Notes: generated from the letters alone by a model not told the origin. 62,486 nt of DNA from Nostoc favosum CHAB5714 (GCF_020829495.1 NZ_JAIVFQ010000004.1:151822-214307), one strand, 5' to 3'; shown: positions 17,115-25,976, numbered from the stretch's first letter. Numbers and translations are program-made.

Positions 17115-17666
17115 ATGAGTATTAAAACTGAAGCAACTATTCAAGATTTGTACCACTTACCTGACAATTGTAAAGCAGAGATTGTCAATGGAAAATTGAT
17201 GCTGATATCTCCATCTGGATTTTTATCAGGACGTGCAGGCGGTGAAATTTATGCAAGTCTACGGGATTATGAACGTCTGACAAAAAGTGGTTACGCTTTA
17301 CCTGATAATGTCGGTTTTATTGTCAATCTCCCTAATCGCCGTTCTTTAAGTCCTGATGCTGCGTTTTATACTGGCAAACCTACAGGTGGGAAGTTTGTTA
17401 ATGGTGCGCCTGTATTTGCTGCTGAGGTGAGAAGTGAAAATGATTATGGTGATAAGGCTGAGAAAGATATTGCTAGTAAACGCCGTGATTATTTTGCGGC
17501 TGGTACGCTGGTAGTTTGGTATGTAGATGTACTTAAAGAGGAAGTTATTAGAGTATATCGTGCTAGTAATCCTGAAGAAGCGGAAGTTTATCGCCGTGGG
17601 GAGGTGGCGGAGGCTGAACCCGCAGTGCCAGGATGGACTATGTTAGTGGATAATTTGTTTGTTTAG
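17115..17666 (+). CDS. Uma2 family endonuclease (DUF820)
   Basis: A 183-residue protein with the usual Uma2 plan: an N-terminal EIVNGKLMLISPSG, a central LSPDAAFY, then AAEVRSENDYGDKAEKDIASKRRDYFAAGTLVVWYVD, carrying the PD-(D/E)XK-type D, E and lysines. The family is greatly expanded in cyanobacteria and is predicted to cut DNA, but functions are mostly unknown. It sits inside the Dnd island between the ATPase and the Dnd-associated protein 4 gene. Because Uma2 genes occur everywhere in these genomes, a Dnd role is not assured. Confidence 0.85.
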   Translation: MSIKTEATIQDLYHLPDNCKAEIVNGKLMLISPSGFLSGRAGGEIYASLRDYERLTKSGYALPDNVGFIVNLPNRRSLSPDAAFYTGKPTGGKFVNGAPVFAAEVRSENDYGDKAEKDIASKRRDYFAAGTLVVWYVDVLKEEVIRVYRASNPEEAEVYRRGEVAEAEPAVPGWTMLVDNLFV

Positions 17667-17759
17667 CGATCGCCTATATACTAGTATAAAATCACGCCTT
17701 AATAATTACCATCACCTTTAACTTTCGGTTAAAATAGCAACAATGTAGATATTAATATC

Positions 17760-18230
17760 ATGGCTGCAAACAGAATCAAGGTTGCTAAAGATAAGGCTGA
17801 GTTGGTGAAATCTCTAGTCGCATCAAAAGACACAACTGGGCCTTTTCAGACTTATGTAGAAGTTATGGTGTTTGCAGCAGCATTAGGCGTTAAATATAAA
17901 AAGCGCGTTCCTTTGGGAGAAACCACAAAAAGAGAACCATCTCCAATTCCACAAGAGAATTTTGCTTCATTGGGATATGACCTAATTATTAAATTATTAG
18001 GAATCAATGAAACTAAAGATATTAACATACTCTCATCTAGAGAAGAACAAGATGAAGATAAACGTACTCAAATATTTGAAGAGTATGCTAACGCAGGACT
18101 TGAAATTTTACAAAACGAGTTGCGCGGTTCTGTTGACTACTCAGAGCGACTTCTATTAGTTCTGATTTCTGAAAGAGGAACAAAAGAACATCTAGAAGAA
18201 GAATTTGACCTCAGTAAATTTTTAACTTGA
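17760..18230 (+). CDS. DNA phosphorothioation-associated protein 4 family member
   Basis: A 156-residue acidic protein. The start IKVAKDKAELVKSLV, followed by TGPFQTYVEVMVFAAALGVK and a C-terminal acidic helix set (EEYANAGLEILQNEL), fits the family I know as Dnd-associated protein 4 (TIGR04062). Its biochemical role is not known; members cluster with dnd genes, often beside a nuclease. Here it directly precedes the HNH nuclease gene by 31 bp, so the two are probably co-transcribed and may work together. Confidence 0.72.
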   Translation: MAANRIKVAKDKAELVKSLVASKDTTGPFQTYVEVMVFAAALGVKYKKRVPLGETTKREPSPIPQENFASLGYDLIIKLLGINETKDINILSSREEQDEDKRTQIFEEYANAGLEILQNELRGSVDYSERLLLVLISERGTKEHLEEEFDLSKFLT

Positions 18231-18261
18231 TTTTTTTGCTTGCTTCATTAAGTAATTAAAT

Positions 18262-19203
18262 ATGAAAAATATAGCATATTATTGTCAACGGCTTGCTGAA
18301 TTAAATGTGAGTAATAGCCGTAAGCGTGGTAACGCTCAATATAAACCAATATTACTTTTATCTGTAATTGATTTGATTGCGCGAGGTATCATTACTACTA
18401 ATGAGATTCGAGTTTCAGACGAATTAATTCAAACATTTGAAAGGTATTGGAATGTAATCGGTTCTCCGTCTTACAAAGGTGGTTTACACTATCCTTTCTT
18501 GCATCTGCAAACTGAGGGCTTTTGGTACTTAAAATTTAAGCCTGAGTTTAATGGGTTACAACCAAAAACAATTAACAAGCTAAAGGAGGCTGTTGAATAC
18601 GCATATCTAGACAGTGAATTATTTAACTTTTTGCAAGATGATTTTTTCAGAAAAGAACTAATTGATGCACTTGTGGCAGCTTTCTTTTCTGATAATGAAA
18701 ATGATATAGAAGCTATTTTACAAATAAATCAAAGTTTTCAAGATGACGCGGTAGAGATAGAAAAATTAATTGAAATAGGAAATTTAGAGAATAATCCAAG
18801 GTGGAGCTTGAAACGAGCAGTTATTAGAAATGCTTTTTTTAGAAAAGCAGTTGTATACATTTATGATTATAAATGTGCCTTTTGTGGACTAAAAGTAACT
18901 AAAAAGTTAAATCAAAATATTGTGGATGGCGCACACATAAAGCCATTTTCACAGTTTTATGATAATAAAGTTCATAATGGAATTGCTCTTTGCAAAAATC
19001 ATCATTGGGCATTTGATAGGGGTTGGTTTGCTGTAGATGAGCAATACAAAATTATAGTTAGCAATGATTTGGAAGAAGTATCTCCCCATGCTAAACCTAT
19101 GAAAGATTTTCATGGTGAAACAATACTTTTACCAAATACAGAGCAACACTTTCCAGAACAAGAAGCGCTGCAATGGCATCGCCAAAATATCTTTCAAGCA
19201 TAA
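18262..19203 (+). CDS. HNH endonuclease with SBD-like N-terminal region, predicted phosphorothioate-sensing
   Basis: A 313-residue protein. The C-terminal HNH_2-type nuclease has C205xxC208, AHIKPF (H225), NG (N239), C244 and HHWAFDRG (H247, H248, D252). The N-terminal 1-140 region has YKPILLLSVIDLI, LHYPFLHLQTEGFWYLKF, a layout like the sulfur-binding domain of ScoMcrA-type phosphorothioate-dependent enzymes (KPLLLLxxL..., YPFxxLxxDGLW). I infer that it senses phosphorothioate DNA. Its stop codon abuts the stop of the convergent dndB gene with no base between. AT-rich codon use compared with neighbours hints at transfer. Confident about HNH, less about the SBD. Confidence 0.75.
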   Translation: MKNIAYYCQRLAELNVSNSRKRGNAQYKPILLLSVIDLIARGIITTNEIRVSDELIQTFERYWNVIGSPSYKGGLHYPFLHLQTEGFWYLKFKPEFNGLQPKTINKLKEAVEYAYLDSELFNFLQDDFFRKELIDALVAAFFSDNENDIEAILQINQSFQDDAVEIEKLIEIGNLENNPRWSLKRAVIRNAFFRKAVVYIYDYKCAFCGLKVTKKLNQNIVDGAHIKPFSQFYDNKVHNGIALCKNHHWAFDRGWFAVDEQYKIIVSNDLEEVSPHAKPMKDFHGETILLPNTEQHFPEQEALQWHRQNIFQA

Positions 19204-20802
19204 TTACAGAACAGGTGGAAGCCCTACCGCTTTCAGTTCAACAAACTCCCCATCAAAACCTATTGTTTTATTTTCAACAGTCCTAGCATCCGCCAAAGCC
19301 TTACGAAGTTCAGCACGTTCCATCTGTTCCTGAATTCCACCCAGGATGTAAACCAATAACTTCGCCGCCAAATCTCGTCCAGCAACCTGCACTCGCTTTT
19401 TATTTGGGTCATACAAAACCCCATACCAAAGAGATTGGGGATATTCCATACCACTAAAACCACCTTGCTGGTCAAACTTCCGCAGTTTCTTAAAAATATC
19501 TGCTAGGGAAAAACCTTTTTTAAAAACTAAAATTCCCAAAGCTTGCGCTAATGCAACTTGAGCAACTGGGCGGAAAAGCATATTTCCTTCACCTCCATCT
19601 TTCTCAAAGCTGAAGCGCCGTAAAGCTGGTGTATCTTCGTGTTCTAAAATCTTATAACTGGAAAGACTAGCCAAAGAATCAAATAGCTTTCTAAATTCCT
19701 CAATTCCCTGCTCAAGTTCTTCATCCTCTGGACGCATGGGAATTAGACCTTTCTCCAAGGGTTTCCAATGAGGGAACTTTTGAGCCAAATATCGCTCAGA
19801 CATATCTTGCAGAGCTTGCAAAGTCGTCAAAACTGTAGAATTGGAGGCTACTGTTGCACTATTCCAATTAACACGGGGATTGCGCTCTTGTCGTTGTTCT
19901 AATAGTGGATGTGTAACTGCAATTTTTCTAGCAACGATCGCAAAACCATCATCCTCATTCAACTGTGTTAACTGACCTTTAGTCAAGGGTGCAGCCATCA
20001 GGTTGACATGAACAAAAATCGATCTCACCCTCCGCCTCGCCTGGGTGCGAGTTTCCCCAGCCGCTACAGCACAAATGAACTCAATACCAATTTTTTCCTT
20101 GGGTAAATTTTGCAAGTAAGCAAGGTCTACTTGGTACTTTTCTATCAAATCATTTACTGTAATAAAACTGTCATCAGCACCTTTATCTTTTTTATAGCGC
20201 TGGAGTTTACGAGTTTTAATTAACTCCATCAACCCCTGAACCCCCATTAATCGGTGTTGACCATCTAGTGCATAAATAGTCACATCATCCTCAGAAATAT
20301 TTAGCAGACCTACTTTAGCATCTTTATCTAGGGGGATGAAATCTGTAGTAGACTTGGTGGCGCGTCCTTTGTTATCCCACTCAGCAGCTTTAGGATTATC
20401 CACCCACGGTTGATTAATCACCACCAGCACTGGTGGAAACTTGTGGTTGTGTCTAGCCGCTAAATACTGCACTAGCGGTGCTTGACGTGACCAATCAAGG
20501 GGACGCTGCTGAATTTCATCAATGCTATCTGCGTCAATTTCGACATTATCAGTCTCTGGATTATACTTTTTTTGAAACAGAGGTAAGCCAGAGGCAAAGT
20601 GAACCCGACCTGCAAACCATTCCAGTGTAACAGAGCTAACATAAGCCTCAGTACCACCCATCTCGGTTTTTTGAACGAGAATCTGATCTTTTCTCCCTAA
20701 AAACTTCTCCAGGAGTAAAGCTAGTACCTGTTTTTCCTTGTTTTCTCGTTCCAGGTACTCTCTAGCGATGTCAGCAGTTGGGTCAGATGCACTATCTTTC
20801 AT
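19204..20802 (-). CDS. dndB: DndB-like DGQHR-domain protein
   Basis: A 532-residue protein with the defining DGQHR motif at 180-184 (YALDGQHRLMGVQG). DndB proteins lower phosphorothioation and act as transcriptional repressors of the dnd operon; they also have ATPase-related activity. Classical DndB proteins have roughly 360 residues, so this one carries an extra C-terminal part (about 350-530) that I cannot assign. It is divergent from dndC, and two palindromes fill the shared promoter region, which suits autoregulation. It might be a longer DGQHR paralogue rather than a strict orthologue. Confidence 0.75.
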   Translation of the reverse strand: MKDSASDPTADIAREYLERENKEKQVLALLLEKFLGRKDQILVQKTEMGGTEAYVSSVTLEWFAGRVHFASGLPLFQKKYNPETDNVEIDADSIDEIQQRPLDWSRQAPLVQYLAARHNHKFPPVLVVINQPWVDNPKAAEWDNKGRATKSTTDFIPLDKDAKVGLLNISEDDVTIYALDGQHRLMGVQGLMELIKTRKLQRYKKDKGADDSFITVNDLIEKYQVDLAYLQNLPKEKIGIEFICAVAAGETRTQARRRVRSIFVHVNLMAAPLTKGQLTQLNEDDGFAIVARKIAVTHPLLEQRQERNPRVNWNSATVASNSTVLTTLQALQDMSERYLAQKFPHWKPLEKGLIPMRPEDEELEQGIEEFRKLFDSLASLSSYKILEHEDTPALRRFSFEKDGGEGNMLFRPVAQVALAQALGILVFKKGFSLADIFKKLRKFDQQGGFSGMEYPQSLWYGVLYDPNKKRVQVAGRDLAAKLLVYILGGIQEQMERAELRKALADARTVENKTIGFDGEFVELKAVGLPPVL

Positions 20803-20841
20803 GTTAAATTTTAAAAACAGAATAAGATTATGTTGTTTAAT

Positions 20842-20885
20842 TATCCAAAAATTTGGATATTAGTAGTAAAGTTTTTAAAAACTTT
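20842..20885. promoter_or_regulatory. Two palindromes in the dndB-dndC divergent promoter, candidate operators
   Basis: TATCCAAAAATTTGGATA (20842-20859) has perfect 8-bp arms around two bases. AAAGTTTTTAAAAACTTT (20868-20885) is a perfect 18-bp palindrome. They lie 26 bp apart centre to centre, between the divergent dndB (start 20802) and dndC (start 20957). Known DndB proteins bind palindromes in their own promoter region, though with different sequences. Binding here is inferred. Confidence 0.55.
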
Positions 20886-20956
20886 TTTCAACCCATGAAG
20901 TGGATTTTGTCTGTGTAGCCCGAATATTACGCCACTGTTTCCAGAGAGAAGGAGAA

Positions 20957-22615
20957 ATGACTACAGCACAACAACCAGAAAATAAAATTCAGCAAACACG
21001 TACTGTAGCAGAGTTAGTGGACTATATCCAAGCTCTCACCACTGAAATTCAAGAATTGTATTGTTTAGATGAGATACCTTGGGTGGTGGGCTATTCGGGC
21101 GGAAAAGATAGTACTGCTACCTTACAGCTTATCTGGAATGCGATCGCAGCACTACCAGTTGAAAAGCGAAAAAAGACTATTCATGTTATTACAACGGACA
21201 CACTAGTAGAAAACCCTGTAGTCTCTGTTTGGGTACGCAAATCCTTAGAAAGGATGAGGGTTACTGCTAAAGAACAGAAAATGCCCATAGAACCCCATTT
21301 ATTACAACCAGAAATTAAAGAGACATTCTGGGTAAGCTTGATTGGAAAAGGTTATCCAACGCCACGAGGAAAGTTTCGTTGGTGTACAGACCGTCTGAAA
21401 ATTCATCCTTCTAACCGCTTTATCCGTGATGTGGTTAGAGTAAATGGGGAAGTTATTCTTGTTTTAGGTACCCGCAAAGCTGAAAGTGTCAAACGTGCTA
21501 TCTCAATGGAGAAACATCAAGCAGGTAGCCTAAAAGATCGTCTCATTTCTGATTCAAGTTCGCCTACGTCTCTGCTTTACCATAGTGCAAGCTTACCTAA
21601 TTCTTTAATTTATAGTCCCATCGAAGATTGGCGTACTGATGAAGTTTGGATTTACCTAAATCAATGGCAAAACCCTTGGGAATATAGCAACAAAGATTTG
21701 TTCACCATGTATCGAGGTGCTACAGCAGATAATGAATGTCCTCTAGTTGTTGATACTTCTACTGCTAGCTGTGGTGATTCTCGATTTGGCTGCTGGGTTT
21801 GCACAATTGTTAGTAAAGATAAATCAATGGAGGCAATGATTCAAAATGATGAAGAAAAAGAATGGATGCAGCCTCTATTAGATATCCGCAATGAATTAGA
21901 TAATAGAGATGACCGCGAAAAAAGAGACTTCCGTCGCATCTGGGGAGAAGTCCAACTTTTTGAACGTCATGTAGATGGTGAAGCCTCTATTGAACCAATT
22001 CATGGCCCATATACTAAATATTGGCGAGAACATTGGCTCAAACGATTATTAGAAGCACAAACAAAAACCCGTCAAACAGCGCCAGTAAATATGCGCGATA
22101 TCACACTAATTACTCTAGAAGAAATGAGCGAAATTCGCCGCATTTGGCTAGAAGAAAGACACGAGTTTGATGATAGCTTACCCCGGATTTATCAAGAAGT
22201 GACTGGCGAAGAATTTCAAGATCCCCGTCCTGGTGCTGACTATAGCCTACTAGGCCGTGATGAATGGATAGTATTAGAAGAAATCTGTGAAGGTGACGCG
22301 ATGCACTTGGAACTCATGGCGAAATTGTTAGATACAGAACGCCAGTATCGCAAAAAGACTCGTCGTGTGGGAATATACGAAACCCTAGAAAAATGTTTTA
22401 ATACAAGTTCCCGTTCTCCAGAAGACGCGATTAAAAATGCTCGTTTGAAACGTGAATTAAGCGAAGCAGTTAGTCAAGGTGACGTTGCAAAAGTCAAGCA
22501 GATGACTTTAGGCGATGTTGCAGCAATCAATGAAGTAGATGAAGCTGAAAGTGAAAGTGATCAGCAGGTAACTTGGGCAAGTATGAAATTTAAAAAGGAA
22601 AATTCAGAAGAATAG
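20957..22615 (+). CDS. dndC: DNA phosphorothioation protein DndC (PAPS reductase-like sulfurtransferase)
   Basis: A 552-residue protein. The ATG at 20957 is chosen because GAGAAGGAGAA precedes it and the family resemblance starts there. PP-loop SGGKDS (47-52), then four cysteines in DNECPL, SCGDS and FGCWVCT that fit the iron-sulfur cluster site of DndC, and PIEDWRTDEVWIYL, a PAPS reductase-family signature. DndC activates the DNA backbone for sulfur transfer with ATP, working with DndD and DndE. It is about the expected length and looks intact. A palindromic region lies upstream and a 224-bp inverted-repeat element follows it. Confidence 0.93.
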   Translation: MTTAQQPENKIQQTRTVAELVDYIQALTTEIQELYCLDEIPWVVGYSGGKDSTATLQLIWNAIAALPVEKRKKTIHVITTDTLVENPVVSVWVRKSLERMRVTAKEQKMPIEPHLLQPEIKETFWVSLIGKGYPTPRGKFRWCTDRLKIHPSNRFIRDVVRVNGEVILVLGTRKAESVKRAISMEKHQAGSLKDRLISDSSSPTSLLYHSASLPNSLIYSPIEDWRTDEVWIYLNQWQNPWEYSNKDLFTMYRGATADNECPLVVDTSTASCGDSRFGCWVCTIVSKDKSMEAMIQNDEEKEWMQPLLDIRNELDNRDDREKRDFRRIWGEVQLFERHVDGEASIEPIHGPYTKYWREHWLKRLLEAQTKTRQTAPVNMRDITLITLEEMSEIRRIWLEERHEFDDSLPRIYQEVTGEEFQDPRPGADYSLLGRDEWIVLEEICEGDAMHLELMAKLLDTERQYRKKTRRVGIYETLEKCFNTSSRSPEDAIKNARLKRELSEAVSQGDVAKVKQMTLGDVAAINEVDEAESESDQQVTWASMKFKKENSEE

Positions 22616-22623
22616 AATAATTC

Positions 22624-22847
22624 AATACCAGGCGAATGGAATAAGACTGTTGGCAAATTGATAGGCAGTCTAACCCATCAGCGATAATCCATCTTAATTT
22701 CTTTAATTTTAGTGCGTTTCAACGCAGTTTAGCTATTAGCCCGCAATTTATTGCAGGGCGGGAAAGCAACACAAAAACGAGGTTTTAGGGATGGGGATTT
22801 AACCCCTCGTAAATTGGCCAACAGTCTGATTCCATTCGCCCGGTATT
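22624..22847. mobile_element. 224-bp element with about 36-bp terminal inverted repeats between dndC and dndD
   Basis: The left arm 22624-22659 (AATACCAGGCGAATGGAATA...) is repeated inverted at 22812-22847 with only about three mismatches and one shift. The interior has further hairpins (GCCCGCAATTTATTGCAGGGCGGG near 22738, written here in part as CCCGC.../...GCGGG) but no open frame. It nearly fills the 265-bp gap. It looks like a MITE or other passive insertion; no target duplication is evident. Alternatively it is a strong RNA structure that sets the dndC/dndD expression ratio. Confidence 0.65.
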
Positions 22848-22880
22848 TCTTTCCCCGGTATTTAATAATCTTAAAAATCA

Positions 22881-24869
22881 ATGATATTTCTGGAACTGGT
22901 TCTACAAAACTTTGGCCCCTACAGTGGGAAACAAGTAATCAATCTTAACCCAAAAATTGATGAAGAAAACTCACACCCAATTATCCTCTTAGGTGGGATG
23001 AATGGCGGTGGAAAAACTACCCTTATGGATGCCATTCGTCTCGCTCTTTATGGCCCCCGTGCCCAATGTTCTACCCGTGGTAATTTAAGTTATAGCGATT
23101 TTCTCAATCAATGTGTTAACAACAAAATTGATCCAGTTACAGACACTCGTATTGAATTACTTTTTGAACATATTGAAAACGATAAACCAATAAAATACCG
23201 TGTTGTGCGTAGTTGGACAAAAAACCCTAAAGACGGTAAAGATACATTAGGTATTTTAGGCGACAGTGATACATGGCCTGATGCATTAGTTAATATTTGG
23301 GATGAATATATTGAAAATCTCCTACCGTTAGGTATTTCTAACTTATTTCTCTTTGATGGTGAACAGGTTAAAGAACTCGCAGAACAGGAAATACCACCAC
23401 CAGTTGTAGTAGACGCAATACGCGGACTTTTAGGGCTAGAGTTAGCAGATCGTTTAGCAGTTGATTTAGATATTTTAGTTAACCGTAAACTTAAAGAAGT
23501 TGGTAATAGTAAGGATTTAGCAAACTTAGAGGAAATTGAAACTAGGTTAACTCAACAGCAAGAAGATTATCAAATAACAGAAGAGAAATTAGAAACTCTC
23601 AAAAATCAGGTAGAAGAGTTAGAACAAAAGCACCAAGAAGCCTTTGATAAATTCATTTCTGAAGGTGGGAAGATTGCAGCAGAACGAAATCAACTAGAAC
23701 TACAACAGGATACAAAAACTGCGGAAATTGAACAAGTACGTCAATTGATGTGTGAATTAGCGGCTGATGTTTTACCTCTGGCATTAATTCCCAATTTGCT
23801 TACTCAGGCGCAAGCACAGGGGGAAAAAGAATTTCGCCATCAACAGGTACAAATTTCTAAAGATTTGTTAATTGAGCGAGATCAGCGCTTACTCACTTGG
23901 CTAACTCAAGTAGAAATTTCTCCGATACAAGTTGAAAAAATCCAATCATTTTTAATCCAAGATGTAGATAGTTTATATGCAAAGACTCTCCAGACAGAAG
24001 CACCTTGGTTATTAGCTGATGATGAAACTTTAAGCCAGTTAGATAATCTTATATATCACTTACAAAATTCTAAACTTTCTGCAAAAGAGAAATTAGCTAT
24101 TCTCAAAAATAAAGAAGAGGAAATTCATACTCTAGAAAGACAGGTGCAAACAGCAGCAGCACCAGAAGATTATACAAAGCTGTGTGACGCACTAGAAGCG
24201 GCACAAAATCAAGTTATTGAAGCTAAAGCAAATTACGAAACAATCCGCCGCCGTTTAGCTGAATTAGAAAGTATTATTGCCAAATCAAAAAAACAATTAA
24301 GTGAGTATACTTTAGAAAATATTAAACATAAAAATAGCGAACATATTATTACCTCTGCGGCTAAAGTTCAAAATACACTCAAGATTTTTCGTGAAAAATT
24401 AACCCTGCGAAAACTCAATAAATTAGAGGAAGAAGTTAAAAATTGCTTCCTTTATCTCCTCCATAAATCAGATTTAGTGCATCGCATCACCATTGATACT
24501 AAGACTTTTAGCCTTTCACTTTACGATTTAAATGGTAAACCTGTCCCTAAACATCGCCTCTCGGCTGGCGAAAAACAACTACTTGCGATCGCTTTCCTCT
24601 GGGGTTTAGCCAAAGTCTCTGGACATCGCCTACCAGTAGCAATCGATACGCCACTAGGTAGACTAGACTCCTCCCACCGCAGCAACTTAGTTGAACGTTA
24701 CTTTCCATCCGCCAGTCATCAAGTAATTTTGTTATCTACGGATACCGAGATTGGCAAAAAAGAAGTAGAAACACTGCGAGAAAACGAAGCGATCGCCCGC
24801 GAATACCTACTCAAATACGACTCCTCCACCCGTCAAACAACAGTGATAAAAAATCAATATTTTTGGTAG
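22881..24869 (+). CDS. dndD: DNA phosphorothioation protein DndD (SMC-like ATPase)
   Basis: A 662-residue protein of the standard DndD length. Walker A GGMNGGGKT is at 38-46, followed by the family-typical LYGPRAQCSTRGNLSY; LFLFDGEQVKEL near 155; coiled coils around 220-280 and 410-500; the ABC signature LSAGEKQLLAIAF and Walker B VAIDTPLGRLD near the C-terminus. DndD hydrolyses ATP, probably to open or remodel the DNA for nicking and sulfur insertion by DndCDE. No zinc-hook cysteines are present, unlike the paralogue at 14858. Confidence 0.93.
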   Translation: MIFLELVLQNFGPYSGKQVINLNPKIDEENSHPIILLGGMNGGGKTTLMDAIRLALYGPRAQCSTRGNLSYSDFLNQCVNNKIDPVTDTRIELLFEHIENDKPIKYRVVRSWTKNPKDGKDTLGILGDSDTWPDALVNIWDEYIENLLPLGISNLFLFDGEQVKELAEQEIPPPVVVDAIRGLLGLELADRLAVDLDILVNRKLKEVGNSKDLANLEEIETRLTQQQEDYQITEEKLETLKNQVEELEQKHQEAFDKFISEGGKIAAERNQLELQQDTKTAEIEQVRQLMCELAADVLPLALIPNLLTQAQAQGEKEFRHQQVQISKDLLIERDQRLLTWLTQVEISPIQVEKIQSFLIQDVDSLYAKTLQTEAPWLLADDETLSQLDNLIYHLQNSKLSAKEKLAILKNKEEEIHTLERQVQTAAAPEDYTKLCDALEAAQNQVIEAKANYETIRRRLAELESIIAKSKKQLSEYTLENIKHKNSEHIITSAAKVQNTLKIFREKLTLRKLNKLEEEVKNCFLYLLHKSDLVHRITIDTKTFSLSLYDLNGKPVPKHRLSAGEKQLLAIAFLWGLAKVSGHRLPVAIDTPLGRLDSSHRSNLVERYFPSASHQVILLSTDTEIGKKEVETLRENEAIAREYLLKYDSSTRQTTVIKNQYFW

Positions 24870-24934
24870 TAGATATCGTCTAAAAAAGATATTTACAATA
24901 TATATAACAACCATTGGAAAGGAGATAAGCAATC

Positions 24935-25186
24935 ATGAACTCACCACATTTACTAAAAATAGAGCGTGACCTACGTGCTTTGTCATTAGAAGAATTAGAA
25001 TGGATATTAAAACTTATCACAAGACAAGTGCAAGAAAAGAAGCAAATCTCAAATAAATTATCTGATGTTAAATATATTAATGAACAACTAGTTGAAATGG
25101 CTAGTGATTTAGATATAAAAACAGAAATTACCTCTATCAATAATGAATTTGGTATTACAGAAATGGATGGTTTAGAAAAGCTGTGA
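24935..25186 (+). CDS. Antitoxin-like small protein paired with PemK/MazF toxin
   Basis: An 83-residue protein with a good ribosome-binding site (GGAAAGGAGATAAG). It begins MNSPHLLKIERDLRALSLEE, is helix-rich and charged, and ends GITEMDGLEKL. I know no exact family, but its size, charge and overlap (GTGA, 4 bp) with the toxin gene fit an antitoxin. The N-terminal helices may bind DNA and the C-terminal tail may block the toxin. The pair sits between dndD and dndE. Confidence 0.7.
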   Translation: MNSPHLLKIERDLRALSLEELEWILKLITRQVQEKKQISNKLSDVKYINEQLVEMASDLDIKTEITSINNEFGITEMDGLEKL

Positions 25187-25530
25187 ACATCGAGAGAGGA
25201 CAAATTTATTTTGTCAATCTTAATCCAGTGCAGGGCCGAGAACAGGCAGGAACAAGACCAGTTTTAGTTTTATCTATAGACGCTATCAACGAATTACCTT
25301 TGGTTGTGACTGTAGTTGTCGGTACGAAAGGAACAAATATTAAGCGTGATTATCCAACTAATATACGAGTCTCTGCAAGTGACAGTGGATTGCTTATAGA
25401 AACAGTGTTCTTATGTTTTCAAATTCGTTCTTTAGATCCAAATCGCTTTCCTGCTAACCCATCTGGCAAGATTTCTGACTCCAAGATGCTTGAAGTTGAA
25501 ACTGCGGTTCGCTACTGTTTGGGTTTATGA
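25183..25530 (+). CDS. PemK/MazF family toxin (mRNA interferase)
   Basis: A 115-residue protein starting at a GTG that overlaps the antitoxin stop. IERGQIYFVNLNPVQGREQAGTRPVLVLS is the MazF/PemK signature, with the conserved RPVLVLS strand; TVFLCFQIRSLDPNRF follows. The family cuts mRNA at short sites and is held in check by its antitoxin. Being inside the dnd operon, it may stabilise the island or respond to its loss; the link to phosphorothioation is inference. Confidence 0.88.
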   Translation: MNIERGQIYFVNLNPVQGREQAGTRPVLVLSIDAINELPLVVTVVVGTKGTNIKRDYPTNIRVSASDSGLLIETVFLCFQIRSLDPNRFPANPSGKISDSKMLEVETAVRYCLGL

Positions 25531-25560
25531 GCGAAAATTATCTCAATTTATAAGAAGATT

Positions 25561-25947
25561 ATGGAATCCCCAATCGAAAGAATAAAACTCTCTCAAACAG
25601 CCAAAGACCAACTTACCAAACTTAGACGCAGCACCAAAATCGACCAATGGAATATCCTATGCCGTTGGGCGTTTTGTCGTTCCCTCGCAGAATCAACCGC
25701 ACCCTCCCCCGTCCCAATTCCCCAAGATAGCAACGTCGAAATGACTTGGCGCGTCTTTGGCGGGGAAATGTCCGATATACTCCTCCTCGCCCTCAAGCAA
25801 CGCTGTCACAATGACGGTTATTCCACCGACAAAGAAACCCTCGCCACCCAATTCCGCTTACATTTGCATCGCGGTATTGGCTACTTAGCAGGCGATCCAA
25901 ATATCAAGAAAATTGAAGATTTAATTGAACTGGCCATTAAACCTTGA
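25561..25947 (+). CDS. dndE: DNA phosphorothioation protein DndE
   Basis: A 128-residue protein. IERIKLSQTAKDQLTKLRR at the start, NILCRWAFCRSLAE in the middle and FGGEMSDILLLALKQRC in the second half match DndE, a small, basic protein. DndE structures form tetramers that bind nicked DNA, completing the DndCDE complex. It lies 30 bp after the toxin gene. It is probably in the same transcript as dndD, if the toxin-antitoxin insertion does not interrupt it. Confidence 0.9.
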   Translation: MESPIERIKLSQTAKDQLTKLRRSTKIDQWNILCRWAFCRSLAESTAPSPVPIPQDSNVEMTWRVFGGEMSDILLLALKQRCHNDGYSTDKETLATQFRLHLHRGIGYLAGDPNIKKIEDLIELAIKP

Positions 25948-25976
25948 AAGAATATTAGGTGCTTGGTGTCTTAATT

